DNA of 64,000 nt from JACCZR01 sp963844805 (lineage in GTDB: Bacteria; Actinomycetota; Thermoleophilia; Solirubrobacterales; Thermoleophilaceae): NCBI GenBank assembly GCA_963844805.1, contig CAWJPU010000008.1, positions 136,397 through 200,396 of the forward strand, written 5' to 3'. Both the position numbers and the translations under genes were made by a program. This document shows positions 53,275 to 62,443 of this stretch, piece by piece. Positions within the stretch are counted from its first letter, which is position 1; each line of letters opens with the position of its first letter. Under the pieces are notes generated by a model. That model did no database searches. It saw only the letters and a list, made by a program, of their open reading frames with translations, and was not told the DNA's origin.

Positions 53275-53940
53275 TCAACCGTTGGGGAGCGCGAAGAACG
53301 CGACCGCGGCGTACTGCAGTGCCGCCGCGGCGATGACGAGCGCGTGGAAGACCTCGTGGTAGCCGAACACGGTCGGCGCGGGATCGGGACGGCGGCGCGC
53401 GTAGACGACCGCGCCGACGGTGTAGAGCACGCCGCCCGCGGCGACCAGCGCCGTGCCGCCCACGCCCATCTCCTCGATCAGCTGCGGGAAGGCGGCCACC
53501 GCCACCCAGCCCAGCATCACGTAGACGGCCGCGATCAGCGCCTTGGGCGCGTCGATCCACAGCAGCTTCAGGATCACGCCGCCAAGCGCCCCACCCCAGA
53601 CCACGAGGAGGATCACGTCGGCCAGCGTGCCCTGCAGCACGAGCAGCGCGAACGGCGTGTAGGTACCGGCTATCAGCACGAAGATCATCGAGTGGTCCAG
53701 GCGGCGCATCCAGCGGCGCGCGCCGAGTGACGACCAGTTGACGCGGTGGTAGAGGGCGCTGGCCCCGAACAGCCCGGCCACGCTCACCGCGTACACGAGG
53801 GCGGCCACCCTGGGCTCGCCGCCGGGGGCCACCAGCACCAGCACCGCTCCGAGCACCACCGACACGAAGAAGGCCCACTGGTGCGAGACGCCCCGCAGGC
53901 GCGGCTTGCTGAAGAGGGGCTGTGGCGCGGCCTCGGTCAT
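53275..53940 (-). CDS. Hemolysin III family membrane protein (YqfA/TrhA type)
   Basis: 221 residues with seven TM helices. GVSHQWAFFVSVVLG near the N-terminus, GLFGASALYHRVNW with the conserved Ser-x3-His, RRLDHSMIFVLIAGTYTPFALLVL (about residues 79-102) with the metal-binding Asp-His, and FGYHEVFHALVIAAAALQY with two more His mark the family (related to adiponectin receptors). TrhA proteins affect membrane-lipid homeostasis. Start ATG 53940 overlaps the FetB-like stop (ATGA), so it closes a five-gene coupled run that begins with the cyclase. Confidence 0.92.
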   Translation of the reverse strand: MTEAAPQPLFSKPRLRGVSHQWAFFVSVVLGAVLVLVAPGGEPRVAALVYAVSVAGLFGASALYHRVNWSSLGARRWMRRLDHSMIFVLIAGTYTPFALLVLQGTLADVILLVVWGGALGGVILKLLWIDAPKALIAAVYVMLGWVAVAAFPQLIEEMGVGGTALVAAGGVLYTVGAVVYARRRPDPAPTVFGYHEVFHALVIAAAALQYAAVAFFALPNG

Positions 53941-54719
53941 TGCTCCAGGCTAGGACTCTCGCGCAGCTGGTGCGCTCGGGTGAAGAAACCCCGCACCCCC
54001 AGTGACGTTGCGATCAAAGCGGCCAGCGAGACCGCACCGAGCAGGATCCACAGGATCACCAGCTGCAGCCGCACGGCGTCCAGCGGCTCGGCTCCGCCCA
54101 GCAGCATCCCGACCATGATCCCGGGGAACGTGATCAGCCCGGTGGTCTTGGTCTGGTCCACCAGCGGGATCATCGCCGAGCGCAGGCTGCGCGACACCAG
54201 GCCGGCACTCGCCTGCTGCGACGTGGCCCCGAGGGCGAGCGTGGCCTCCACCTCGTTGCGCCGCGTGGAGACCTCGTCGGCGAGCCGGTTCAGCGACACC
54301 GCCGCGGCGGTCATCGCGTTGCCGATCACGATTCCCCCCACCGGCACGAGGTAGCGCGGCTCGGGCTCGAAGACGCCCAGCGCGAGGATCAGCCCGAAGG
54401 TCACCGCCGCCGCGGTGCTCAGCGCGATCGCCAGCGGCACCAGCGCCCCCGGCACCGCGCGCGCCCGCCCGCGGGCGGTGAACGTGGCGAGCACCACCAT
54501 CCCGCTCAGCAGCGCGACCACCACCCACAGGCTGTCGGAGTCGAACACCGCCTGGATCACGTAGCCCACGGCTGTCAGCTGCACGAAGGACCGCACCACC
54601 GCGATCCCGAGATCGGCCTCCAGGTCGGTGCGGCGCCAACGCGACACGACCACGGCGATGGCGACCAGCACCAGCGACAGGACGACCTCGGTCAGCGAGA
54701 CGTCGATGGCGGCGCTCAT
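53937..54719 (-). CDS. ABC transporter permease, FetB/UPF0014 type
   Basis: 260 residues with about seven TM helices. GIAVVRSFVQLTAVGYVIQAVF (about residues 38-59), VPVGGIVIGNAMTAAAVSLNRL and VEATLALGATSQQA, then MIPLVDQTKTTGLITFPGIMVGMLLGGAEP (about 184-213), are the family hallmarks. E. coli FetAB is an iron exporter that helps resist oxidative stress. It is coupled on both sides (ATGA with the ATPase, ATGA with hemolysin III). Confidence 0.9.
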   Translation of the reverse strand: MSAAIDVSLTEVVLSLVLVAIAVVVSRWRRTDLEADLGIAVVRSFVQLTAVGYVIQAVFDSDSLWVVVALLSGMVVLATFTARGRARAVPGALVPLAIALSTAAAVTFGLILALGVFEPEPRYLVPVGGIVIGNAMTAAAVSLNRLADEVSTRRNEVEATLALGATSQQASAGLVSRSLRSAMIPLVDQTKTTGLITFPGIMVGMLLGGAEPLDAVRLQLVILWILLGAVSLAALIATSLGVRGFFTRAHQLRESPSLEQ

Positions 54720-55351
54720 CCCTGCACCTCGTCCATCGTCACCACGCGGTCGGCCAGCCGCTCCGCCTGGGCTCGCTCGTGGGTCACCAGCACCATCGAG
54801 GTCTCCCCCGCCCGCGCGAGCTCGGCCAGAGTGCGCTCGACGCCGGCGCGCGAGCCCTCGTCCAGAGCCGCTGTGGGCTCGTCGAGCAGCAGCACCTCCG
54901 GCTCGAGCGCGAGCGCCCGGGCCAGCATCACCCGCTGCTGCTCGCCCACCGACAGCCGCTCGGGGCGGCGGCCGGCAAACGAGCCGTCCAGCCCGGCCTG
55001 CTCCACCGCGCGCACCACGTCGGCCTCCCGCCCGCACAGCCGCGGCCCGAGCGAGACGTTGTCGGCGACGGTTCCCTCCACCGGCGCGGGCAGCTGGGGC
55101 ACCAGGCAGGCGCGCCGGCGCAGCTCCAGCGGGTCGAGCGAGCGAACGTCGGCGCCCTCGAAGCGCACCACGCCCTCGTCGGCGTCGGCGAGCCGGCACA
55201 GCAGGCGCAGCAGCGAGGACTTGCCCGCCCCGGAGGGCCCCAGCACCGCGGTCACCCCGTCGTGCAGGGTCAACTCGACGCCGGAGAGGACCGTGACGCC
55301 GCCGCGCCGCAGCGCGACGCCGTCGAGCTCGAAGAGCGGCGGCCCGCTCAG
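54716..55351 (-). CDS. ABC transporter ATP-binding protein, FetA type, CTG start
   Basis: A 211-residue ATPase. Walker A is LGPSGAGKSSLLRLL, the Q-loop is ACLVPQLP, the signature is LSVGEQQRVMLARAL, Walker B is VLLLDEPTAALD and the switch His is in LVTHE. The first canonical start in frame (TTG 55273) would remove the first strands of the nucleotide domain. In-frame sequence FELDGVALRRGGVTVLSGVEL lies upstream and reaches CTG 55351, which overlaps the glyA TGA as CTGA; translation is therefore placed there. Partner of the FetB-like permease. Confidence 0.88.
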   Translation of the reverse strand: MSGPPLFELDGVALRRGGVTVLSGVELTLHDGVTAVLGPSGAGKSSLLRLLCRLADADEGVVRFEGADVRSLDPLELRRRACLVPQLPAPVEGTVADNVSLGPRLCGREADVVRAVEQAGLDGSFAGRRPERLSVGEQQRVMLARALALEPEVLLLDEPTAALDEGSRAGVERTLAELARAGETSMVLVTHERAQAERLADRVVTMDEVQG

Positions 55352-56631
55352 GCCGCGGCGGGCGCGAGCTGCGGGTAGAGCGGGTAGCGCTCGGCCAGCG
55401 CCCGGTTGCGCTCGGCGAGGTCGCCGCGCACGGAGTCGAAGTCCGTGGTGGTGAGCGCCTCGCCGATCGTGCGCCCGACCTCGCGGAAGTCGTCAACGGT
55501 GAAGCCGCGGGTGGCGAGTGCGGGCGTGCCCACGCGAATGCCGCTGGAGACCGCCGGCGGGCGCGGGTCGAAGGGCACCGCGTTGCGGTTCACGGTGATG
55601 CCGATGTCGGCCAGGCGGTCCTCGGCCTGCTGGCCGTCGAGCTCCGAGTCGCGCAGGTCGACCAGGGCCAGGTGGACGTCGGTGCCGCCGGTGAGCACGT
55701 CCACGCCCGCACGGACCAGCTCCTCGGCCACGGCCGCGGCGCCCTCGCGGGTCCGCCGCTGGCGCTCGCGGAAGAGGTCGGTCTGAGCGATCTTCAGGGC
55801 CACGGCCTTGCCCGCGATCACGTGCATCAGCGGACCGCCCTGCTGGCCCGGGAACATCGCCGAGTCGACCTTCTTGGCCCACTCCTCGCGGCACAGGATC
55901 ATGCCGCCGCGCGCGCCGCCGATCGTCTTGTGGATGGTGGTGGTGACCACGTCGGCGTAGGGCACCGGCGAGGGGTGCTCGCCCGCGGCCACCAGCCCGG
56001 CGAAGTGCGCCATGTCGGCCATGAGCAGGGCGCCCACCGAGTCGGCGATCTCCCGGAAGCGGGCGAAGTCCAGCTCGCGCGGGTAGGCCGACCAGCCGGC
56101 GAGGATCAGCTTGGGCTTCGACTCCTCGGCGAGCTGCGCGAGCTCGTCCATGTCGATGCGCGAGTCCGACTCGCGCACCCCGTAGGCGACGATGTCGTAC
56201 AGGCGACCGGAGAAGTTGAGCTTCATGCCATGCGTGAGGTGGCCGCCGTGGTCGAGCTTCATGCCCAGGATGCGGTCGCCCGGGTCGAGCAGCGCTTGGT
56301 AGGCGGCGGCGTTGGCCTGGGCGCCGGAGTGCGGCTGCACGTTGGCGTGGTCGGCCCCGAACACCTCCTTGGCCCGCGCGAGGGCGAGCTCCTCGGCGAC
56401 GTCGACGTACTCGCAGCCGCTGTAGTACCGCTTGCCCGGGTAGCCCTCGGCGTACTTGTTGGTGAGCACCGACCCTTGGCACTCGAGGATCGCCTGCGGA
56501 ACGAAATTCTCGGAGGCGATCATCTCGAGCGTCGTCTCCTGCCGCCGGACCTCGTCCTCGAGGACCTCGGCGATCTCCGGATCGACCTCGGAGACGGGGC
56601 GCGTGAAGTAGTCGGACGAGAGCTCGCTCAC
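55348..56631 (-). CDS. glyA: Serine hydroxymethyltransferase
   Basis: A 427-residue PLP enzyme that interconverts serine and glycine with tetrahydrofolate. Motifs: LEMIASENFVPQAILECQGS (about residues 36-55), NKYAEGYPGKRYYSGCEYVD, NVQPHSGAQANAAAY, MADMAHFAGLVAAG (PLP Asp/His) and VVTTTIHKTIGGARGG, where Lys forms the Schiff base; the usual TTTTHKTLRGPRGG is varied here. The C-terminal part has GIRVGTPALATRGF. Start GTG 56631 overlaps the cyclase stop (GTGA), and its stop overlaps the fetA-like CTG start. Confidence 0.96.
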   Translation of the reverse strand: MSELSSDYFTRPVSEVDPEIAEVLEDEVRRQETTLEMIASENFVPQAILECQGSVLTNKYAEGYPGKRYYSGCEYVDVAEELALARAKEVFGADHANVQPHSGAQANAAAYQALLDPGDRILGMKLDHGGHLTHGMKLNFSGRLYDIVAYGVRESDSRIDMDELAQLAEESKPKLILAGWSAYPRELDFARFREIADSVGALLMADMAHFAGLVAAGEHPSPVPYADVVTTTIHKTIGGARGGMILCREEWAKKVDSAMFPGQQGGPLMHVIAGKAVALKIAQTDLFRERQRRTREGAAAVAEELVRAGVDVLTGGTDVHLALVDLRDSELDGQQAEDRLADIGITVNRNAVPFDPRPPAVSSGIRVGTPALATRGFTVDDFREVGRTIGEALTTTDFDSVRGDLAERNRALAERYPLYPQLAPAAA

Positions 56632-58007
56632 GTCCCGATCACGCTACCAGCGCCGCCGGGGGCCTCCTCCACCACGTGGGCCTCGACTGGCTCCGCGCGG
56701 CCCTTCACGACCACAGGGCCCAGCGGGCGCAGCGGGACGCCCGAGAGCGCCTGGGCGGTGGCGTCGGAGAGCGCGATGCCTCCCACGGGCGCCAGCGCCT
56801 CCAGCCGTGCCGCGACGTTCACGGTGTCGCCGACGACGGTGTACGACCGTCCACGGTCCGCGCCCAGGACCCCCACGAGCGCCTCGCCGCTGGCCACGCC
56901 CGCGCGAAAGCGGGGCCAGCCGGGGTGCTCGGCCACCAAGCGGGCGCTCTCGCGCTGCAGGTCGCGGGCGGCCGCCACGGCGTGGCCGGCGTGGCCGGGC
57001 TGATCGCCGCGCGTGTTGAAGGTGACCATGATCGCGTCGCCGATCAGGCGGTCGATCTCGCCGCCGTGGCGGCGGACCAGCGGCGGGATCGCGACCTCGA
57101 AGATCGAGTTGAGCATCTCGCTGACCTCGCGCGGGTCGCGGCCCTCGGAGAATGACGTGAAGCCGGCCAGGTCGGCGAACATCACGCTCACCTCGCGCTT
57201 GCCCGCTGCGGTGTCCTCCAGGTACAGGTCGCTGAAGCGCTCGGCCGGGCCCTCGCGCCGGGCCGCGATGGCGATCGCCCCGAACGCGCCCAGCATCAGC
57301 AGGTGCCACTCCCACCACGTCGCGTGCCAGTTGCGCGCGAAAGCCACCGCCACCATCGCCTCGGCCAACAGGGCGCAGGCGACCGCCACGCTGAACAGCA
57401 CCACGGCCCGGCTGCGCGCGTACATGACGAAGTAGCGCCCGGCGGCGTAGGCGTAGGCGGCCACCCCGATCAGGGCGAGCACGACGAGCGGCCCGCTCGC
57501 GCGCTCGACGGGGGTCGCGTCGTCGAGGGGCGGCAGCGACGCCAGCGAGAACACCGCCCACACCACCATCAGCGCGACGACGCTCGCCCGCAGCAGCGAG
57601 GCGCGGCGCACGATGGCCTCGGCGGACTCGCGCCCGAGCGGCATCGCCGAGGCGGCGGCCAGGCCGCCGGCGAGCAGCAGGCCGACCGGCGTGGCCAGCG
57701 CGAAGCCCTCGTTGGGACCGTCGAGCAGCACCTTCGGCGTGGCCAGCGCGTGCAGCCCGAGGAAGCCGGCCGCGCACAGGAAGGCGAGCGACACGAGCAG
57801 CAGCCGGGCGTCCGCGCGGCGGCGGGCGGTCTCCGAGGTGGCGTAGGCCAGGACCCCGCTGAGCACGCCCGCGGACAGCACCAGCCAGAAGTGCGCCGGG
57901 TGGTCCTCCCACTCGAGGTCGGCGCCGGGGGCGACCAGGAGCAGCACGAGCCCGATCAGCGGGAGAGCCAGGAGCCCGGTCCAGAGTGCCGGCCGCCGGG
58001 AGGTCAC
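56628..58007 (-). CDS. Membrane class III adenylate/guanylate cyclase
   Basis: 459 residues. The N-terminal half has about eight TM helices (residues 9-245). The cyclase domain follows: REVSVMFADLAGFTSFSEGRD (first metal Asp, about 273-293), EIDRLIGDAIMVTFN (second metal Asp), FRAGVASGEALVGVLGADRGRSYTVVGDTVNVAARLEALA (substrate-binding Asn and transition-state Arg). Both metal residues and the Asn/Arg pair are present, so it should be active. It starts with GTG 58007, 6 nt after a -10 element, and is coupled to glyA, an unusual partnership. Confidence 0.9.
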   Translation of the reverse strand: MTSRRPALWTGLLALPLIGLVLLLVAPGADLEWEDHPAHFWLVLSAGVLSGVLAYATSETARRRADARLLLVSLAFLCAAGFLGLHALATPKVLLDGPNEGFALATPVGLLLAGGLAAASAMPLGRESAEAIVRRASLLRASVVALMVVWAVFSLASLPPLDDATPVERASGPLVVLALIGVAAYAYAAGRYFVMYARSRAVVLFSVAVACALLAEAMVAVAFARNWHATWWEWHLLMLGAFGAIAIAARREGPAERFSDLYLEDTAAGKREVSVMFADLAGFTSFSEGRDPREVSEMLNSIFEVAIPPLVRRHGGEIDRLIGDAIMVTFNTRGDQPGHAGHAVAAARDLQRESARLVAEHPGWPRFRAGVASGEALVGVLGADRGRSYTVVGDTVNVAARLEALAPVGGIALSDATAQALSGVPLRPLGPVVVKGRAEPVEAHVVEEAPGGAGSVIGT

Positions 58008-58013
58008 GCGCCC

Positions 58014-58019
58014 AAGCTA
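58014..58019 (-). promoter_or_regulatory. -10 element (TAGCTT), leaderless-type
   Basis: TAGCTT on the minus strand lies 6 nt before GTG 58007 and overlaps the end of the sua5 gene. It may start the five-gene cyclase-to-hemolysin transcript. Confidence 0.5.
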
Positions 58020-58625
58020 CCCGGCGAGGAGCTCCTCGACCTGCGCCGCCGGCACGGCTCCCTCCCGCAGCACGTCGAAGTCCCCGCCGGCCTCGTAGGC
58101 CGCGAGGTCGATCACCGTCGAGGGCGTCCCCGGCAGCTCGCCGCCGTCGAGCTGGAGGTCCACCGCCTGGCGGATGCGGTCGTCGACGTCCTCCAGGCGG
58201 CGCGCGTCCGGGCCCCCGGCGGGGTTCGCGCTCGACTGCAGCACCGGCCACCGGACCCCGGCCAGGGCGGGCACGTCGGGCACTCGCAGTCCGATCCGCT
58301 CGGGCGTGGGGCCGCAGGCCAGCGGGAAGCGGTGTGCGGGGTTGGGGAGCACCAGCGTGAGCGGCCCGGGCAGCAGCCGCTCCAGCGCGCCGCGCGTGCG
58401 CTCGCCCAGCTCGGGCAGCGCGGCCAGCGCCAGCTCGACGGAGAAGAACATGACGGCTGAAGGTTTGTGCGGGTCCCGGGCCTTCAAAGCGTTCAGGCGC
58501 CGGATGCCCTCCTTGGACTCGGGCTCGGTCGCCAGGCCGTAGACGGTGTCGGCGGGGAACAGCGCCACCCCGCCCACGGCGATGCAGCGCTCGAAGGTGG
58601 CGACGTCCTCGGCGCTCAGGGGCAC
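58017..58625 (-). CDS. L-threonylcarbamoyladenylate synthase (Sua5/YwlC/YrdC family)
   Basis: A 202-residue enzyme that makes threonylcarbamoyl-AMP for the t6A modification of tRNA. GGVALFPADTVYGLATEP (about residues 18-35), LKARDPHKPSAVMFFS (about 47-62, the KxR...KP site), LPGPLTLVLPN and IGLRVPDVPAL are conserved; SSANPAGGPD and STVIDL close the domain. The extra C-terminal Sua5 domain is absent, as in YrdC-length proteins. The position behind prmC and prfA is conserved in many Gram-positives. GTG 58625 has a -10 element 7 nt upstream. Confidence 0.92.
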   Translation of the reverse strand: MPLSAEDVATFERCIAVGGVALFPADTVYGLATEPESKEGIRRLNALKARDPHKPSAVMFFSVELALAALPELGERTRGALERLLPGPLTLVLPNPAHRFPLACGPTPERIGLRVPDVPALAGVRWPVLQSSANPAGGPDARRLEDVDDRIRQAVDLQLDGGELPGTPSTVIDLAAYEAGGDFDVLREGAVPAAQVEELLAG

Positions 58626-58632
58626 GGCCCGG

Positions 58633-58638
58633 ACCCTA
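58633..58638 (-). promoter_or_regulatory. -10 element (TAGGGT), leaderless-type
   Basis: TAGGGT on the minus strand lies 7 nt before GTG 58625 of the sua5-type gene. Confidence 0.5.
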
Positions 58639-58648
58639 GGCCGCGCCG

Positions 58649-58691
58649 CCGTCCGGGGTTTGGCACCGTATGGGTGCTCAATCCCGGACGG
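58649..58691. repeat. Inverted repeat at the prmC 3' end
   Basis: A perfect 9 bp inverted repeat (CCGTCCGGG at 58649-58657, CCCGGACGG at 58683-58691) with a 25 nt loop. A second pairing is possible (GGCACCGT at 58662 with ACGGTGCC at 58688). It spans the prmC stop and lies just upstream of the sua5 promoter. It might be a processing or termination hairpin; no T run follows. Confidence 0.4.
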
Positions 58692-59458
58692 TGCCCTCGG
58701 TGACGCGTTCGCGGCCCGCGAGATCGCTGTGCGTGACCGCGCGCGCGAGCAGCGAGCGCACCGCCGCGGCCTGGGCAGGCGCGTGCTCCAAGGCCAGGCG
58801 CGTGCCGGCCGGCGCCTGCGCCACCAGTGCTCGGATGGCGTCCAGTCCCTCGGGGCCCGACACCAGGGCGAACCGCGGCTCGTGCAGGCGGATGTCCGGC
58901 GACAGCGAGTCCCACTCGTCCTCGCGCACGTAGGGAAGGTTGGCCACCACCAGGTCGTATGCCCCCGGGGGCAGCCCGTCGGCCACCTCGGCCTCCAGCC
59001 CGTTCAGCCGCGCCACCTCCACCGCCGCCGGCGAGGCGTCCGAGGCGGTGACCACCAGATCGGGCCGCTCGTCGCGCAGGGCCAGGGCGACCGCGCCCGA
59101 GCCCGTGCCCACGTCGTGCACGCGCGCGCCCTCGGGCAGGCCCAGCGCGACCTCCACCAGCAGCTCGGTCTCCGGACGCGGGATCAGCACCCGGCCGTCG
59201 ACGGCGAGCTCGATGCGGCGAAAGCCCTTGCGGCCCAAGATGTAGGCCACCGGCTCGCGCAGGCGCCGGCGGCGCACCCACTCGCCGATCAGCCGGGCGG
59301 CGCCCGGCGGCAGCTCGCGGTCGGGGTCGGCGACCAGCGCGGCCCGGTCGACCCCCAGCGCCTCGGCCACCAGCAGCTCGGCGTCCAGGCTGCGGGCTGC
59401 TGCAGCCGGCCGCCTCGAGCGCGGGCACCGCGCCCCCCAGCGCGTCCCTGACCCTCAG
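58678..59458 (-). CDS. prmC: Protein-(glutamine-N5) methyltransferase for release factors, CTG start, one frameshift
   Basis: About 259 residues. PrmC methylates the GGQ glutamine of RF1/RF2; the prfA gene is just upstream. Motifs: REPVAYILGRKGFRRIELAV, VLIPRPETELLVEVAL, VHDVGTGSGAVALAL (SAM motif I) and VVANLPYVREDEW, the NPPY-like motif, which here reads NLPY. The N-terminus RVRDALGGAVPALEAAG is read in frame from CTG 59458, which overlaps the prfA TGA as CTGA; no ATG/GTG/TTG occurs in that stretch. A frame break near 59395 (before LDAELLVAEALGVDR) is one base. Confidence 0.88.
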
Positions 59459-60501
59459 GACGCGGTGGCCTCGAGCGCCCGGCGCTTCTCGTCGGCCTCG
59501 AGGCTGGCGGTGAAGTCCTCGAGCTCGCCGGCGAGCACGCGCTCGACGTCGCCCTTCGTGAGCTTCACGCGGTGGTCGGTCACGCGGTCCTGGGGGAAGT
59601 TGTAGGTGCGGATCTTCTCCGAGCGCTCGCCCGTGCCCACCTGGGCGCGCCGCTCGGCCGCCTCCGAGGCCTGCTGCGCGGCGCGCTCGGCCTCCAGCAG
59701 CCGCGCCCGCAAGACGCGCATCGCCTTCTCGCGGTTCTGCAGCTGGGACTTCTCGTCCTGCATCGAGACGACGAGGCCGGTGGGCTTGTGGGTTATCCGC
59801 ACCGCCGAGTCGGTGGTGTTGACCGACTGCCCTCCCGGGCCCGAGGAGCGGTAGACGTCGATCTGCAGGTCGTTGGGGTCGATCGCGATCTCGACCTCCT
59901 CGGCCTCGGGCAGCACGGCCACCGTCGCCGTGGAGGTGTGGATGCGGCCCTGGGACTCGGTCTCGGGCACGCGCTGCACGCGGTGGGTGCCGCCCTCGTG
60001 CTTGAACACCGAGTACGCGCCCTGGCCCTTGACCTCGAACGTGTAGTCGCCGTCGGAGGCCGACAGCACCTCGGGCTTGAAGCCGCGGCGCTCGGCGTAG
60101 CGGCTGAGCATCCGGTAGAGGTCGCCGGCGAAGATCCCGGCCTCCTCCCCGCCGGCGCCACCGCGCACCTCGATGATCACGTTCTTGTCGTCGTTGGGGT
60201 CCGCCTCGACCATCGCGAGCCGGATCTCCTCCTCGAGCTCGGCCAGCCGGGCCTCCGCGCGCTCCAGCTCGCCCCGCATCTCGGGATCGTCGCCGTCCTC
60301 GGCCAGCAGCTCGCGCGCGCCCTCGGCGTCCGAGGTCCTGGTGCGCCACTCCTGCGCGAGCTGGTGCGCGGGCTCCAGCGCGCGGTAGGCGCGGCCCACC
60401 TCGGCCAAGCGACGCTGGTCCCCGAGCACGGCGGGGTCGGACATCTGCTCCGAGAGCTCGGCGAAGCGGGCCTCGATCTGCTGTACGAGCTCCTCGATCA
60501 C
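59455..60501 (-). CDS. prfA: Peptide chain release factor 1
   Basis: A 348-residue RF1, which ends translation at UAA and UAG. It has the catalytic loop SSGPGGQSVNTTDSAVRITH (GGQ at about residue 230) and the stop-codon-recognition region GGTHRVQRVPETESQGRIHTS, where PET is the PxT tripeptide of RF1. The N-terminal coiled domain is acidic. Start GTG 60501 is 9 nt behind a -10 element. prmC follows with a CTGA overlap. Confidence 0.96.
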   Translation of the reverse strand: MIEELVQQIEARFAELSEQMSDPAVLGDQRRLAEVGRAYRALEPAHQLAQEWRTRTSDAEGARELLAEDGDDPEMRGELERAEARLAELEEEIRLAMVEADPNDDKNVIIEVRGGAGGEEAGIFAGDLYRMLSRYAERRGFKPEVLSASDGDYTFEVKGQGAYSVFKHEGGTHRVQRVPETESQGRIHTSTATVAVLPEAEEVEIAIDPNDLQIDVYRSSGPGGQSVNTTDSAVRITHKPTGLVVSMQDEKSQLQNREKAMRVLRARLLEAERAAQQASEAAERRAQVGTGERSEKIRTYNFPQDRVTDHRVKLTKGDVERVLAGELEDFTASLEADEKRRALEATAS

Positions 60502-60510
60502 GCCCGGCCA

Positions 60511-60516
60511 AGGTTA
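60511..60516 (-). promoter_or_regulatory. -10 element (TAACCT), leaderless-type
   Basis: TAACCT on the minus strand lies 9 nt before GTG 60501 of prfA. Confidence 0.5.
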
Positions 60517-60537
60517 GGCCGAGCGCGCGAGCCGTCG

Positions 60538-61602
60538 CTACGCCACGACCTCCATGCCGACGCGTTCCTCCTCGGGCGCGTCCTTGGGGTCCTCGACCGC
60601 GAGCACGGCCTCCAGCGCGGCGATCGCGACCGCGAGCTGCGACAGGTCGGGCTCGCGGGTGGTCAGCCGCTGCAGCTGGATGCCCGGCCACATCAGGATC
60701 CGCGCCCAGCGCTTGGTGCGGTGGCGGCCGAACAGCTTGATCACCTCGAAGGCCAGGCCCGCGACCAGCGGGATCCCCACCACGCGCGAGACGAACAGCC
60801 AGTGCCAGTCGAGCTTGCCCAGCGGGGCGAAGACGAAGATGGCCACGATCATCACGATGAGCAGGAAGCTCGTGCCGCAGCGCGGGTGGAAGCGCGAGTA
60901 CTCGCTGCGCGTTCTCCGGGGTGAGCGGCTTGCCGGCCTCGTAGCAGGAGATCGTCTTGTGCTCGGCGCCGTGGTACTCGAACACGCGCTGCAGGTCGGG
61001 CAGCCGCGAGATCAGGGCCAGAGGTAGCCGAGGAAGATCGTGATCCGCACCAGCTTCTCGATCACCACGAAGGCGACCGAGTTGGGGATCGAGTCCTGGA
61101 AGATGTTGGTCAGGCCCGCCGGGAGCAGGAAGAACAGGCCGATCGCGAACAGCAGCGCGAACACGACCGTGCCCGCCCACGTGCCGCCGCCGATCTCCTG
61201 CTCCTCGCCCTGCTCGTCGGGGGGAACCTGGGCGTTGGCGGAGATGCCCAGCGCCTTGAAGCCGATCTTCAGCGACTCGCCCAGCGCGACCACGCCGCGC
61301 ACCACCGGCAGGCGCAGCAGCTTCGAGCGCTGCGACCACGCGACGAGCGGCTCGGAGACCACCTCGATCTCGCCTTTCGCGCCCTCCTTGGAGTCGGGTC
61401 CGCCGGCTCGCGAGCTGCTCACTCGGTGGGCCGGCGCACGGCCACGGCCCAGGTGGAGACGCCGCGCATCATCACGCCCTCGAGCACGGCCTGGCCGCCG
61501 ATGGGGGCGTCGCGGCGGCCTCGCGCGTTCCCTCGGCACCGGCTCCGGCGCCGGCGGCGCGCCGTTGGGCGAAGTCTCAGCGGACGCGCTCACCTGGTCC
61601 AT
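60538..61602 (-). CDS. DUF1385 family membrane protein, several frameshifts
   Basis: About 350 residues when frames are joined. IGGQAVLEGVMMRGVSTWAV (about 61500-61445), the family's opening signature, is in one frame; GEIEVVSEPLVAWSQRSKLLRLPVVRGVVAL in a second. TM helices follow (VVFALLFAIGLFFLLPAGL). YHGAEHKTISCYEAG near 60970, the second signature, is in a third frame. GKLDWHWLFVSRVVGIPLVAGLAFE and LQRLTTREPD, the ending, are in a fourth. Function is unknown; it is commonly linked to rpmE/prfA in Gram-positives. Breaks near 61520, 61425, 61012 and 60905. Start ATG 61602. Confidence 0.85.
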
Positions 61603-61644
61603 CGTAACGGCGGACTGCGGACTGTCCTGCAGGTCCGGACGCCG

Positions 61645-62387
61645 CTACGGGCAGCCGAGCGCCAGGGCGTTGTCGCCCTCGCGGGACTCGCGGACCTGCT
61701 GCCCGGGATCGGCGGTGGCGCGAACGCGGTAGACGCATCGCGCGGCCGGTCAGGCTCACGGTCGCCGTCTCGCCCGGCGCCAGGCCGGGGACCGAGGTGA
61801 ACCGCGGTGCCCCGCCGTCGACCCCGAGCCGCAGGCCCGACTCGGGCGAGTCGCGGCTCGCCCGCGTTCCTGACGCTCACGCAGTAGCGCTCGCCCGCGC
61901 CGCTCGGGACGCCCCGGTGACGAGGTCGACCTGGAGGTTGGGCAGCAGCTGGCCAGCGAGCAGGTCGCTGGAGGTCAGGCGACGGCGGCGAATCACGTCG
62001 CCGTCGCCGCCGTACCAGCGGAAGTCCACCCGCATGCGGTAGTCGGAGCCGTCGGCGAGGCCCCGCACGCGCTGGCGGTGCGCGAAGCGGCGCACGCCGT
62101 AGCGCGAGCGCTGCCACCGGCACAGGCCCGGGGCGCGCACGCGGCGGAAGCGCTCACCCGGGTCGCGCTGGAGCAGCGTGAAGCGCATCGACATGCGCCC
62201 CGTGCCGCCCACGCGCCGCATGGCGGCCGCGGAACACGGGCCGATCGGCGCCGCTGCGGTCGCAGCGTCATGCACGCGCACGGCCGCCGCGCTTGGCGGC
62301 CGCCGTCGACAAGCGGCTCGGGGCCACGGCGGCGCCCACGCAGGTTGCGCACAGGACCGCGGCGACAAAGGTGGCGTAGAAGCGCAT
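61645..62387 (-). CDS. Secreted protein with CARDB-like C-terminal region, frameshifted
   Basis: Starts with ATG 62387 and a signal peptide (MRFYATFVAAVLCATCVGAA). Behind the frame break near 62275 comes a region with MSMRFTLLQRDPGERFRRVRA, CRWQRSRYGVRRFAHRQRVRGL and YRMRVDFRWYGGDGDVI, then a C-terminal part read in further frames (GERYCVSVRNAGE; APGETATVSLTG; VRESREGDNALALGCP) that resembles CARDB (cell-adhesion-related) beta domains. The TAG stop is at 61645-61647. Several single-base breaks make the exact protein uncertain. No function is assigned; location outside the cell is likely. Confidence 0.6.
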
Positions 62388-62443
62388 GCTCCTGCCAGAA
62401 CAGAGCGACGGGCGCGCGAGTTGCGCAGCGTTATGTAGCCCGG

